DNA of 17,264 nt from M3007 sp044347755. GTDB lineage: Bacteria > Bacteroidota > Bacteroidia > Chitinophagales > Saprospiraceae. Positions 7,202-14,266 of the stretch are shown here, in pieces. Positions within the stretch are counted from its first letter, which is position 1. Every line of letters starts with the position of its first letter. The translations under genes and the position numbers were made by a program. The notes below the pieces were generated by a model, which saw only the letters and a list, made by a program, of their open reading frames with translations, was not told where the DNA came from and did not search any database. The stretch lies in the NCBI GenBank assembly GCA_044347755.1, contig JBIKUE010000102.1, positions 1-17,264 of the forward strand, in the 5' to 3' direction.

Positions 7202-9670
7202 ATGGAGTCTCTGGTTTATTTACTTCCGATTTTCGGTGTCGTAGGTCTTGTGTATATGTTCTTCCTGCAAAAGTGGGTAGCCAAACAAGACGCCGGCGAC
7301 GATAAGATGCAAGGCATCGCCAAGCATATTGCAGAAGGTGCCATGGCATTTCTAAAAGCCGAATACCGTATCCTCGGTATTTATGTAGTGGTTGCAGGTA
7401 TCCTCCTCGGATGGCTCAGCACTCAGGCTGATACCAGTCACCCACTGATCGTGGTGGCTTTTGTAATTGGTGCATTCTTCTCTGCACTGGCCGGCAACCT
7501 CGGTATGCGTGTGGCTACCAAAGCCAACGTGCGCACCACCCAGGCTGCACGAACCAGCCTGCCACAAGCTTTGAAAGTATCTTTCAACGGCGGTTCCGTG
7601 ATGGGTCTTGGTGTAGCTGGTCTGGCTGTACTTGGCCTGAGCGCTTTGTTCGCTTTGTTCTTCGTATACTTCATGAATGGCTCCTACGCCAACGGTGGCA
7701 CCACTGTCATGAGCCGTGTATTGGAAGTGCTCGCAGGTTTCTCCCTGGGCGCTGAATCCATCGCACTCTTCGCTCGCGTAGGTGGCGGTATCTATACCAA
7801 AGCAGCTGACGTTGGCGCTGACCTTGTAGGTAAGGTAGAAGCCGGAATTCCGGAAGACGATCCGCGAAACCCGGCCACTATTGCCGACAACGTAGGCGAT
7901 AACGTGGGCGACGTAGCCGGTATGGGCGCCGATTTGTTCGGTTCTTATGTAGCAACCGTATTGGCTGCAATGGTGCTGGGTAATTCTGTGATCCGCGATT
8001 CCGGTGGCATTCAGGACAATTTTGGCGGCATGGGTCCTATCCTGTTGCCGATTATGATTGCCGGCCTGGGTATCCTGTTCTCCATCATTGGCATGTGGCT
8101 GGTAAAGGTGAAAGAAGGTGCAGAGGCCGATGCCGCTACTGTGCAGCGCGCGCTTAACACCGGCAACTGGGTGAGCATCATTCTCACAGCAGCTGTTTGT
8201 TTCCCGGTGATCAAATGGATGCTTCCAGACACCATGACCATGCGTTTCTTCGGTCAGGGTGCCCAGGAAATTTCCAGCACCAATGTATTCAATGCCACTA
8301 TGGTAGGTCTTATCGTGGGTGCGTTGATCTCTGCTATTACTGAATATTACACTGGTTTGGGTAAAAAGCCGGTGATGGATATTGTTCGTCAGTCAGGCAC
8401 CGGCCATGCCACTAACGTAATCGCTGGTCTGGCTACGGGTATGATGTCTACCTGGATGCCTATCGTAATGTTCTCCGGCGCTATCTGGGGTGCATACGAA
8501 CTCGCTGGCTTCTACGGTGTGGCTATCGCCGCTTCAGCTATGATGGCTACCACTGCCATGCAGCTGGCCATCGATGCGTTCGGTCCAATTGCCGACAACG
8601 CAGGTGGTATTGCCGAAATGAGCGAACTGCCTAAAGAAGTGCGCAACCGCACCGATGTACTCGACTCTGTGGGTAACACCACAGCGGCTATTGGTAAAGG
8701 TTTTGCGATCGCTTCTGCAGCCTTGACTGCTCTGGCGCTCTTCGCTGCTTACGTAGATTTCACGGGCATCGAAGGTATCAACATCTTCAAAGCAAAAGTA
8801 TTGGCAGCCTTGTTCCTGGGCGGTATGATTCCGGTGGTGTTCAGCGCCTTCGCCATGCAGAGCGTGGGTAAAGCGGCTATGGACATGGTAGAGGAGGTTC
8901 GTCGTCAGTTCCGTGAAATTCCGGGGCTGCTGGAAGGTACCGGCAAAGCTGAATACGGTAAATGTGTGGAAATCTCCACCAAAGCGGCCCTTCGTGAAAT
9001 GCTGGCTCCTGGCCTTATCACCATCATCACTCCTATTCTGGTAGGCTTCATCATGGGCCCTGAGGCACTTGGTGGCTATATGGCCGGTGTAACCGTGAGC
9101 GGTGTCATGTGGGCTATCTTCCAGTCTAACGCCGGTGGCGCATGGGATAACGCAAAGAAATCCTTCGAAAAAGGCGTGGAAATCAACGGCCAGATGTACT
9201 ACAAAGGCTCTGAGCCGCACAAAGCAGCCGTTACGGGTGATACCGTAGGTGACCCATTCAAAGACACCTCTGGTCCATCTATGAACATCCTGATCAAGTT
9301 GACTTGTCTGGTTGGCTTGGCTATTGCGCCAATCCTGGGCAACCATGGTTCCAGCTCTACCAGCCGCGACAATATCAAAATGGAAATTCGCGACAGTCGC
9401 TACCCACAGGGCATGTCTGCGCCAAACCGCCCGGCTATGGGACAGCCAGCCGGATCCGGCGCTCAAGGTGCTACCGGCATTCAACAGCAGGGTGCAGCTA
9501 ATGGACAGCAAGGACAAAGTGGTCCGGGCCTTACTCCTGGCGGCATTTCCAGAACTCCAACACCTGAACAGCGTGCTGAAATGGAAAAAATCATGGAAGC
9601 GCGCCGCAGACAACAACAGCAAGGCAATCAGCCTACTATTTTAGATCGGAATCAGAAGAAGCCGAACTAA
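7202..9670 (+). CDS. hppA: K+-dependent ion-translocating inorganic pyrophosphatase, with long C-terminal tail
   Basis: An 822-residue membrane pyrophosphatase that hydrolyses PPi and pumps H+ and/or Na+ across the inner membrane. It carries the family motifs DVGADLVGKVE, EDDPRNPATIADNVGDNVGD, DAFGPIADNAGGIAEM and GDTVGDPFKDTSGPS, which hold the Mg-PPi ligands. A495 and G498 in GNTTAAIGKG mark the K+-dependent class; K+-independent enzymes have Lys at the first of these positions. The gating glutamate usual on helix 6 is absent (D244-L-F-G247, A251), but E185 in GAESIALF on helix 5 matches the Flavobacterium-type K+-dependent H+ pumps as I recall them. Proton pumping is therefore inferred. 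After the last membrane helix come about 110 extra residues rich in Gln, Gly, Pro and Ser, not part of the usual family length of about 670-770. The ATG at 7202 fits the promoter and helix 1. Confidence 0.97.
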   Translation: MESLVYLLPIFGVVGLVYMFFLQKWVAKQDAGDDKMQGIAKHIAEGAMAFLKAEYRILGIYVVVAGILLGWLSTQADTSHPLIVVAFVIGAFFSALAGNLGMRVATKANVRTTQAARTSLPQALKVSFNGGSVMGLGVAGLAVLGLSALFALFFVYFMNGSYANGGTTVMSRVLEVLAGFSLGAESIALFARVGGGIYTKAADVGADLVGKVEAGIPEDDPRNPATIADNVGDNVGDVAGMGADLFGSYVATVLAAMVLGNSVIRDSGGIQDNFGGMGPILLPIMIAGLGILFSIIGMWLVKVKEGAEADAATVQRALNTGNWVSIILTAAVCFPVIKWMLPDTMTMRFFGQGAQEISSTNVFNATMVGLIVGALISAITEYYTGLGKKPVMDIVRQSGTGHATNVIAGLATGMMSTWMPIVMFSGAIWGAYELAGFYGVAIAASAMMATTAMQLAIDAFGPIADNAGGIAEMSELPKEVRNRTDVLDSVGNTTAAIGKGFAIASAALTALALFAAYVDFTGIEGINIFKAKVLAALFLGGMIPVVFSAFAMQSVGKAAMDMVEEVRRQFREIPGLLEGTGKAEYGKCVEISTKAALREMLAPGLITIITPILVGFIMGPEALGGYMAGVTVSGVMWAIFQSNAGGAWDNAKKSFEKGVEINGQMYYKGSEPHKAAVTGDTVGDPFKDTSGPSMNILIKLTCLVGLAIAPILGNHGSSSTSRDNIKMEIRDSRYPQGMSAPNRPAMGQPAGSGAQGATGIQQQGAANGQQGQSGPGLTPGGISRTPTPEQRAEMEKIMEARRRQQQQGNQPTILDRNQKKPN

Positions 9671-9712
9671 GTAGGTTTATGAGGGTTTATGTATGATTAT
9701 CCTTGAAGTAAC

Positions 9713-9750
9713 CAGCCCCGGGCGCGTGATGCACCCGGGGCTGTTTCATT
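9713..9750 (+). terminator. Intrinsic terminator after hppA
   Basis: CAGCCCCGGG at 9713-9722 pairs perfectly with CCCGGGGCTG at 9734-9743 around an 11-base loop. A T-rich but interrupted tail (TTTCATTTA) follows. The right half of the stem and the tail belong to the 60-bp direct repeat. Confidence 0.8.
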
Positions 9751-9796
9751 TACCCCATCCATCAAAAGCTCACTTTTGGGTGTAAAATATTTGCTC
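9737..9796. repeat. 60-bp perfect direct repeat, copy 1
   Basis: Identical at all 60 positions to 12690-12749. It contains the descending GGGG of the hppA terminator stem, the T-rich tail, and on the minus strand the codons EQIFYTQK plus stop. Identity ends sharply: base 9736 is C against G at 12689, and base 9797 is C against A at 12750. Together the two copies bracket the RCC1 block. Confidence 0.92.
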
Positions 9797-10006
9797 CATT
9801 GGCGCAAAGGCTGCAAGCCTTGTGCCCGCTATTCGCGCCGGTTCTACCGGCCAACCCAATCTTCCTTCCTGTAACATTTCCTGGATCAGGCGCTTGTGAT
9901 GCCAATGCCTGATTGCCTCAACACAAAAGGCGAGATGATTTGAAACACAAAAGGCATAAATGGGCACAAAAGATGCTCGATTCGATCTTTTGTGCCTGGA
10001 CCGAAT
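9770..10006 (-). pseudogene. Possible decayed 3' gene remnant ending in the repeat
   Basis: An open minus-strand stretch of 78 codons with no ATG start. It ends in EQIFYTQK, the same last eight residues as the metalloprotease at 12723-14192, because the direct repeat encodes them. Further upstream (for example RLIQEMLQEGRLGWPVEPAR) it does not match that protease, and I recognise no family. It may be the tail of another gene or plain non-coding DNA. The frame is closed by a TAA at 10007-10009. Low confidence that it was ever a gene. Confidence 0.25.
9920..9997. repeat. CACAAAAG cluster with a 12-bp-stem hairpin
   Basis: AACACAAAAGGC occurs twice, at 9920-9931 and 9944-9955. A third related copy, GGCACAAAAGAT at 9963-9974, pairs perfectly with ATCTTTTGTGCC at 9985-9996 around a 10-base loop. 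No T run follows, so it is not a typical terminator. It could be a protein-binding array, the end of a lost mobile element, or an RNA structure. The region between the first direct repeat and the RCC1 gene holds no intact gene. Confidence 0.5.
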
Positions 10007-10053
10007 TTAAGGTTTCTATGAGATTCTAATATCCAAAGAATCAAGGATTGTGT

Positions 10054-10061
10054 TATCTTTA
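10054..10061 (+). promoter_or_regulatory. Probable -7 promoter box of the remnant gene
   Basis: The bases read TATCTTTA, seven of eight to TAnnTTTG, and end 10 bases before an ATG at 10072. The spacing is like that of leader-poor Bacteroidota genes. It marks the start of the broken gene that follows and could still feed transcription into the RCC1 gene. Confidence 0.4.
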
Positions 10062-10071
10062 CCAAGACAAT

Positions 10072-10220
10072 ATGGCTCATGTTTCAAAAAACAATCCTCA
10101 GGTATCTCCAAACTTCCCTTTTAGGATGTTGACTATGCCAGTCTCGAACTCGAGCGGGATGCCCTGTTTATTTTGGAAAAATTCTTCAACTACGGGCCTT
10201 GGTCAGACTATAAAGCGTAG
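10072..10220 (+). pseudogene. Remnant of a small Bacteroidota protein (DUF6922-like)
   Basis: From the ATG at 10072 the frame reads MAHVSKNNPQVSPNFPF and then loses sense. The recognisable continuation is in the frame two bases on: from 10125 it reads DVDYASLELERDALFILEKF, followed by FNYGPWSDYKA and a TAG at 10218. The codon just before DVD is TAG, one base from the expected TGG. I recall a family of short Bacteroidota proteins of the form 'LPxFLFWDVxxxxxxxxRDxxFIIERVFxxG', called DUF6922, often found near nucleotidyltransferase-type toxins. Here one deletion and at least one nonsense change have destroyed it, and the C-terminal half is missing. No partner toxin gene is present. The family assignment is from memory and moderate; the broken state is visible directly. 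Confidence 0.4.
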
Positions 10221-10265
10221 GACGGGTTTAGGATCTATTTTTTTAATTTCCAGATCAATCTTGCC

Positions 10266-12668
10266 ATGATAAAAACAACTTTTACATTCCTTCTTTCTTT
10301 TTTGCTGCTTAGCTCGGCTATTCATAGCCAATGTTGGAAAAGTGTGACTGCCGGTGATTATCATTCACTAGCTATTAAAACCGACGGGACGCTCTGGGCC
10401 TGGGGGGGTAATGGGAATGGACCATTGGGTTATGGAACCAATATTAGTCAATCCAGTCCAGTCCAAATCGGGTCTGCCAGCGACTGGGAAACCATTGCTG
10501 CAGGTGATTATCATTCCCTAGCTATTAAAACCGACGGAAGCCTTTGGGCTTGGGGTGATAATTCTTATGGACAATTAGGTGATGAAACTCTAGAGAATAA
10601 GGATAGCCCTGTTCAAATCGGAACCGCAACAGATTGGAAAAGCGTCGTTGCCGGAACTTTGCATTCCCTTGCGATTAAAACGGATGGAAGCCTTTGGGCT
10701 TGGGGCTGGAATGGGACCGGTCAGTTGGGCGATGGAACAAATAACTCCAAAAACAGCCCCTATCAAATTGGAACCGCAACAGATTGGAAAAGCGTGACCG
10801 CTGCGGCCTTCCATACGCTTGCGTTAAAAACCGACGGTAGCCTTTGGGCCTGGGGTTCTAATGGGCAGGGACAATTGGGTAATGGAACCTATGAAGAAAA
10901 TGCCAGCCCAAGCCAGGTCGGAAGTGCCACAGATTGGCAAAGTGTGGAGACAGCATTTTCGCATACCCAAGCATTAAAAACCGACGGAACACTTTGGGCA
11001 TGGGGCTCGAATTGGGATGGACAAATGGGTGCGGGATCCATCGTAGAAGCAATTATTCCAATTCAGATTGGGACTGACAATGATTGGAAAAGCTTGACTG
11101 TTGGAGTTGCTCATTCCATTGCACTAAAAAGTGACGGAACGCTTTATGCCTGGGGGTGGAATCAAGCCGGTCAATTAGGCGATGGAACGGTAATCAACAA
11201 AAACAGTCCCGTTAAAATCGGAACCGACTCCGATTGGGGAAGCGTTGTTGCTGGGTTCAGACATTCTTTTGCCGTAAAAACCGATGGAACGCTATTCGCT
11301 TGGGGGGATAATGACGACGGACAATTGGGTGACGGTACGAATGGCATCAAAACGAATCCCCTACAAGTCGGGGACTCCGACGATTGGCAAAGTATGGTGG
11401 CCGGAACCTCACATACTATCGCCATAAAAAGCGACACAACACTTTGGACTTGGGGATATAACTGGTTCGGTCAATTAGGCGATGAAACGTTGGCAGAAAA
11501 AGCTTCTCCCGTTCAAATCGGAACTGCAAGTGATTGGCAATTCGTGGCTGGCGGGCATCATCATACCATTGCCATAAAAACAGGAGGAACCCTTTGGGCT
11601 TGGGGAACTAATGGGCAGGGACAACTGGGAGATGGTACCAATGACGACAAAAAAAGCCCTGTTAAAATCGGAACCAACTTCAATTGGAAAACCGTGGCAT
11701 CAGGAGCCTTCCATGCTCTTGCCATAAAAACCGACGGAACACTTTGGGCTTGGGGATATAATGGGTACGGACAATTGGGCGATGGAACCAATACGAACAA
11801 AAACGTCCCCGTTCAAATCGGCTCCGCCACCGACTGGAAAAGTGTGGCTGCTGGCGAGCACCATTCTCTTGGCATAAAAACCAATGGAACGCTTTGGGCT
11901 TGGGGATACAATGCGTCGGGGCAATTAGGTATAGGATCGGATACCGACAAAAACAGCCCTGTAAAGGTCGGTTCCTACACCGACTGGCAAAGTGTGTCTG
12001 CTGGAGGAGCCTTTACCATGGCTTTAAGAACCGGTGGAACGCTTTGGACTTTTGGGAGTAATTACTATGGGGAATTAGGCGATGGTACCAACTACACAAA
12101 AAAAAGCCCCGGCCAAATCGGATCCGATGCTGATTGGCAAAGCATGGCATCAGGAGACTTCCATGCTCTTGCATTAAAAACGAACGGAACGCTATGGTCA
12201 TGGGGCCATAATCAGGACGGACAACTTGGCGATGGTACTACTACGAATAGGAACAGTCCACTTCAAATCGAAACCGACACCGATTGGCAAATCGTGGGAG
12301 CAGGATTTAGGGATTCTAAGGCCATTAAAAGCGACGGAACCTTGTGGACCTGGGGATGGAATTTAAACAGACAACACAGTCCCATCAAAATTTCATGCCA
12401 CAAAACAGACACTATTGATCCGCTACTTCCCGAAACCTGGAGCATTTTTCCCAATCCAGGGAACGAGTTGGTTACCCTGCAAGGATTAAAAGAGGATGCA
12501 TCCAGCTTGATGTACCAAATCAGCAATTGTTTAGGAAAAGTCGTCGTGCCACAACAATTACTGCCCGATTCCAGAGAAATCAATATCCTCTCCTTATCAC
12601 CTGGCGTTTATTTTTTGACTTTCATAAAAGAAAAAGGATACGTAACCAGACCATTCGTAAAGATGTAA
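10266..12668 (+). CDS. T9SS-secreted RCC1-repeat (double beta-propeller) protein
   Basis: An 800-residue secreted protein. A signal peptide (MIKTTFTFLLSFLLLSSAIH, cleavage near SQ-C) is followed by 13 repeats of exactly 50 residues and a 14th shortened to about 37. A typical unit is WKSVVAGTLHSLAIKTDGSL then WAWGWNGTGQLGDGT, the RCC1/ATS1 propeller signature. RCC1 domains have seven blades, so 14 units suggest two stacked propellers. In eukaryotes RCC1 is a Ran exchange factor, but bacterial secreted forms are treated as binding scaffolds, and no exchange-factor role is implied. Residues of about 718-800 form a T9SS type A sorting domain (SIFPNPGNELVTL, then LSPGVYFLTF). The gene lies alone inside the 60-bp direct-repeat block, after a decayed gene, and ends in its own hairpin. 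Neighbouring repeats are very similar in DNA, so copy number may vary between strains. Confidence 0.93.
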   Translation: MIKTTFTFLLSFLLLSSAIHSQCWKSVTAGDYHSLAIKTDGTLWAWGGNGNGPLGYGTNISQSSPVQIGSASDWETIAAGDYHSLAIKTDGSLWAWGDNSYGQLGDETLENKDSPVQIGTATDWKSVVAGTLHSLAIKTDGSLWAWGWNGTGQLGDGTNNSKNSPYQIGTATDWKSVTAAAFHTLALKTDGSLWAWGSNGQGQLGNGTYEENASPSQVGSATDWQSVETAFSHTQALKTDGTLWAWGSNWDGQMGAGSIVEAIIPIQIGTDNDWKSLTVGVAHSIALKSDGTLYAWGWNQAGQLGDGTVINKNSPVKIGTDSDWGSVVAGFRHSFAVKTDGTLFAWGDNDDGQLGDGTNGIKTNPLQVGDSDDWQSMVAGTSHTIAIKSDTTLWTWGYNWFGQLGDETLAEKASPVQIGTASDWQFVAGGHHHTIAIKTGGTLWAWGTNGQGQLGDGTNDDKKSPVKIGTNFNWKTVASGAFHALAIKTDGTLWAWGYNGYGQLGDGTNTNKNVPVQIGSATDWKSVAAGEHHSLGIKTNGTLWAWGYNASGQLGIGSDTDKNSPVKVGSYTDWQSVSAGGAFTMALRTGGTLWTFGSNYYGELGDGTNYTKKSPGQIGSDADWQSMASGDFHALALKTNGTLWSWGHNQDGQLGDGTTTNRNSPLQIETDTDWQIVGAGFRDSKAIKSDGTLWTWGWNLNRQHSPIKISCHKTDTIDPLLPETWSIFPNPGNELVTLQGLKEDASSLMYQISNCLGKVVVPQQLLPDSREINILSLSPGVYFLTFIKEKGYVTRPFVKM
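10335..12395 (+). repeat. 150-bp tandem coding repeat array (RCC1 blades)
   Basis: The codon for the first Trp of each unit falls at 10335 and every 150 bp after it, up to 12285, without a single length change across 13 units. The last unit lacks about 13 residues. Segments such as GGAACCGCAACAGATTGGAA recur identically in adjacent units (near 10620 and 10770). This favours slippage or unequal recombination. Confidence 0.9.
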
Positions 12669-12677
12669 TGCATTAAT

Positions 12678-12705
12678 CCCCCGCTGGCGGGGGCTGTTTC
12701 ATTTA
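12678..12705 (+). terminator. Hairpin after the RCC1 gene
   Basis: CCCCCG at 12678-12683 pairs with CGGGGG at 12688-12693 around a 4-base loop, followed by CTGTTTCATTTA. The right arm and tail belong to direct-repeat copy 2, so the RCC1 gene and hppA share the same downstream half of a terminator. The T tract is weak. It lies between convergent genes and might act in both directions. Confidence 0.65.
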
Positions 12706-12749
12706 CCCCATCCATCAAAAGCTCACTTTTGGGTGTAAAATATTTGCTC
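12690..12749. repeat. 60-bp perfect direct repeat, copy 2
   Basis: Identical to 9737-9796, at a distance of 2953 bp. In this copy the minus-strand codons EQIFYTQK plus stop are the genuine 3' end of the metalloprotease gene, so this copy is probably the ancestral one for that gene end. Confidence 0.92.
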
Positions 12750-14192
12750 ATAAGTATCGCTGACTGGGCATTCCGTGTTTTCAACCGTGAGCCTTACCCG
12801 GTACACCTTGTCTGGCAGCAAGGTGTACCAGTCAGACAGGTTAATCTCTGCTAAAAAACCACTTATCCAGCCGGAATAGAAATACCCGCCTTTGCATACG
12901 CCCGGCTGATCGGCAGATACTTCGCAAATGTCAATCCTGTACAAGTCTTCATGCACAGATGGCTGAGCGTTCATGATCACCTGATGAACGCTTTGTGGAC
13001 TTGGCAGGTAAAAAAACGCCTGAGGCGGCGCACAGCCGTGGCAGGAATGAATATAGGGTTTGCCGTTTGCCTGGAGGTTCTGGTTTATCCGGTCTACCTG
13101 ACATTGCGTCCAGGCAGGATCCCAATGGTTGTAGTCCATGATATTGTTGGAGATCTTGGGCCAGTCGTCGCAGGGTTTTTTCGGGCATCCCGGTTTGGAG
13201 GGTTCGTAGGTCCAGCAATTTGCCCTTCTGGGGTAGCAATGATCCCCATCGATATGGTCGTATAGGAAACCCTCCGGGGTGTCGTCGCAATAATCAAAGC
13301 CCTCCCAGGTATGGCCAAGCCCGAGGGTGTGTCCAATTTCGTGGTTCATACTGCGGGCGGTATTTACTTTAGACCACTCGCGGCAGTACGGTTTGATGTA
13401 GTGCCGGTAATCGTTGAGAAAAACAAACTTGTTTGCTCCGCCAAACTGAAACGCGTCGCCATCGCGACCAAATTTCGGGTTGTGCAGGCAGTATACATCC
13501 AGCACCCGGTTGGAATCAACATCGTATTTACGGTGGATATTTTGCCCTGCACCTGGCTTGAAGGCATCTTTATCCCGATGAAAATACACCCCTACCAGGA
13601 GGTATTGCAAGTAAAGCTGGGGCGGGGTATCCGGGTAGGTAATCCCGGGGGTTTTTCGCCATTGTTGCTGGTTATTAGCCAGCATCTTATTGGCCAGCCA
13701 AATCACATTTTCTGCGTGCATAAATCCGTTGTAATCCGCGTTGCCCACACCGTCGTCGGTTTCTGTAAAATTGCCCGGGCCGGAATACTGCACATCATAG
13801 GGTTTGATGGCGGCATTGCAGTTATCTGAAAGGGTTTCTGTGTAGGTTTCTTCCCGCAACAGAAAATGAACGGCCACGCGAAGGAACCTTACGGCATGGG
13901 GATCCGTACTATCCGCCGAACCTGTTGCGGCTAAAACAGGTTTTTGGGTCATCGGCAGGGCTTGTGCCGCCAACGGGGAGGCGGAGGCGAATGACAACAA
14001 GCCGACAAACGCTATTTGTAGGATTACCACTAACGCAAAACTACACCATTTCAAGCCCAACGCAGGCCGGCGCGACGCTTCAACGCCGCGACATACTATC
14101 CCCGTCGGCTTTGCCGACAAACGCCAGGCGGGCGCTTTTATCCAAAGTGGGACATTTGCCTGCTGGTCACGGATTTTGTATTGGATACTCAT
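12723..14192 (-). CDS. Secreted metzincin-type zinc metalloprotease (M43/pappalysin-like)
   Basis: A protein of 489 residues from the ATG at 14192. The zinc site HEIGHTLGLGH (H284, E285, H288, H294) and the Met-turn NNIMDYN (M352) mark a metzincin. The spacing, and the CDDTPEGF that follows the zinc site, resemble the M43 pappalysin group. A hydrophobic signal-like helix (KWCSFALVVILQIAFVGLLS, then AAQ) begins only at residue 48. The sequence before it overlies GC-rich palindromes and looks non-coding, so a TTG at 14054 (giving about 443 residues) may be the true start. A further in-frame TTG lies at 14243. The C-terminal 100 residues are beta-rich (for example YRVRLTVENTECPVSDTYEQ), perhaps a binding domain. 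No T9SS sorting domain is visible, unlike its neighbours. The last eight codons lie in the 60-bp direct repeat. Extracellular proteolysis is inferred from the family; the substrate is unknown. Confidence 0.85.
   Translation of the reverse strand: MSIQYKIRDQQANVPLWIKAPAWRLSAKPTGIVCRGVEASRRPALGLKWCSFALVVILQIAFVGLLSFASASPLAAQALPMTQKPVLAATGSADSTDPHAVRFLRVAVHFLLREETYTETLSDNCNAAIKPYDVQYSGPGNFTETDDGVGNADYNGFMHAENVIWLANKMLANNQQQWRKTPGITYPDTPPQLYLQYLLVGVYFHRDKDAFKPGAGQNIHRKYDVDSNRVLDVYCLHNPKFGRDGDAFQFGGANKFVFLNDYRHYIKPYCREWSKVNTARSMNHEIGHTLGLGHTWEGFDYCDDTPEGFLYDHIDGDHCYPRRANCWTYEPSKPGCPKKPCDDWPKISNNIMDYNHWDPAWTQCQVDRINQNLQANGKPYIHSCHGCAPPQAFFYLPSPQSVHQVIMNAQPSVHEDLYRIDICEVSADQPGVCKGGYFYSGWISGFLAEINLSDWYTLLPDKVYRVRLTVENTECPVSDTYEQIFYTQK
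14071..14118. repeat. Two GC-rich palindromes in the protease 5' region
   Basis: GTCGGC at 14104-14109 pairs with GCCGAC at 14113-14118 around a 3-base loop. The 20-base stretch 14071-14090 is an imperfect palindrome (CGCGACGC against GCCGCG). The GCCGACAAACGC string at 14113 also occurs near 14011. These lie just upstream of the signal-peptide codons and suggest an intergenic repeat read through by the open frame. Confidence 0.5.
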
Positions 14193-14266
14193 TTGCCTGG
14201 TTGATTCGCCTGTCAAAGCTAAGCTCAAAAACCAAGGACGCAAGTGAGATAGCGATAAAAAATGAA

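Noticed and set aside
7847..7862. GCCGGAATTCCGG-like palindrome similar to the intergenic element
   Set aside because: It encodes the conserved AGIPEDDP motif of hppA and lacks the flanking bases of the repeat family, so it is a coincidence of coding sequence.
8534..9622. A 362-codon open frame on the minus strand
   Set aside because: It lies entirely antisense to the highly conserved hppA coding region. Its translation is rich in His, Arg and Cys and has no recognisable family, so it is a shadow of hppA codon use.
10335..12395. Regularly spaced repeats that might suggest a CRISPR array
   Set aside because: The 150-bp period is a coding RCC1 repeat in one uninterrupted frame; no 20-40 bp repeats with unique spacers are present.
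13311..13829. A 172-codon plus-strand open frame
   Set aside because: It is antisense to the metalloprotease, including its zinc-site codons, and has no family features or promoter.
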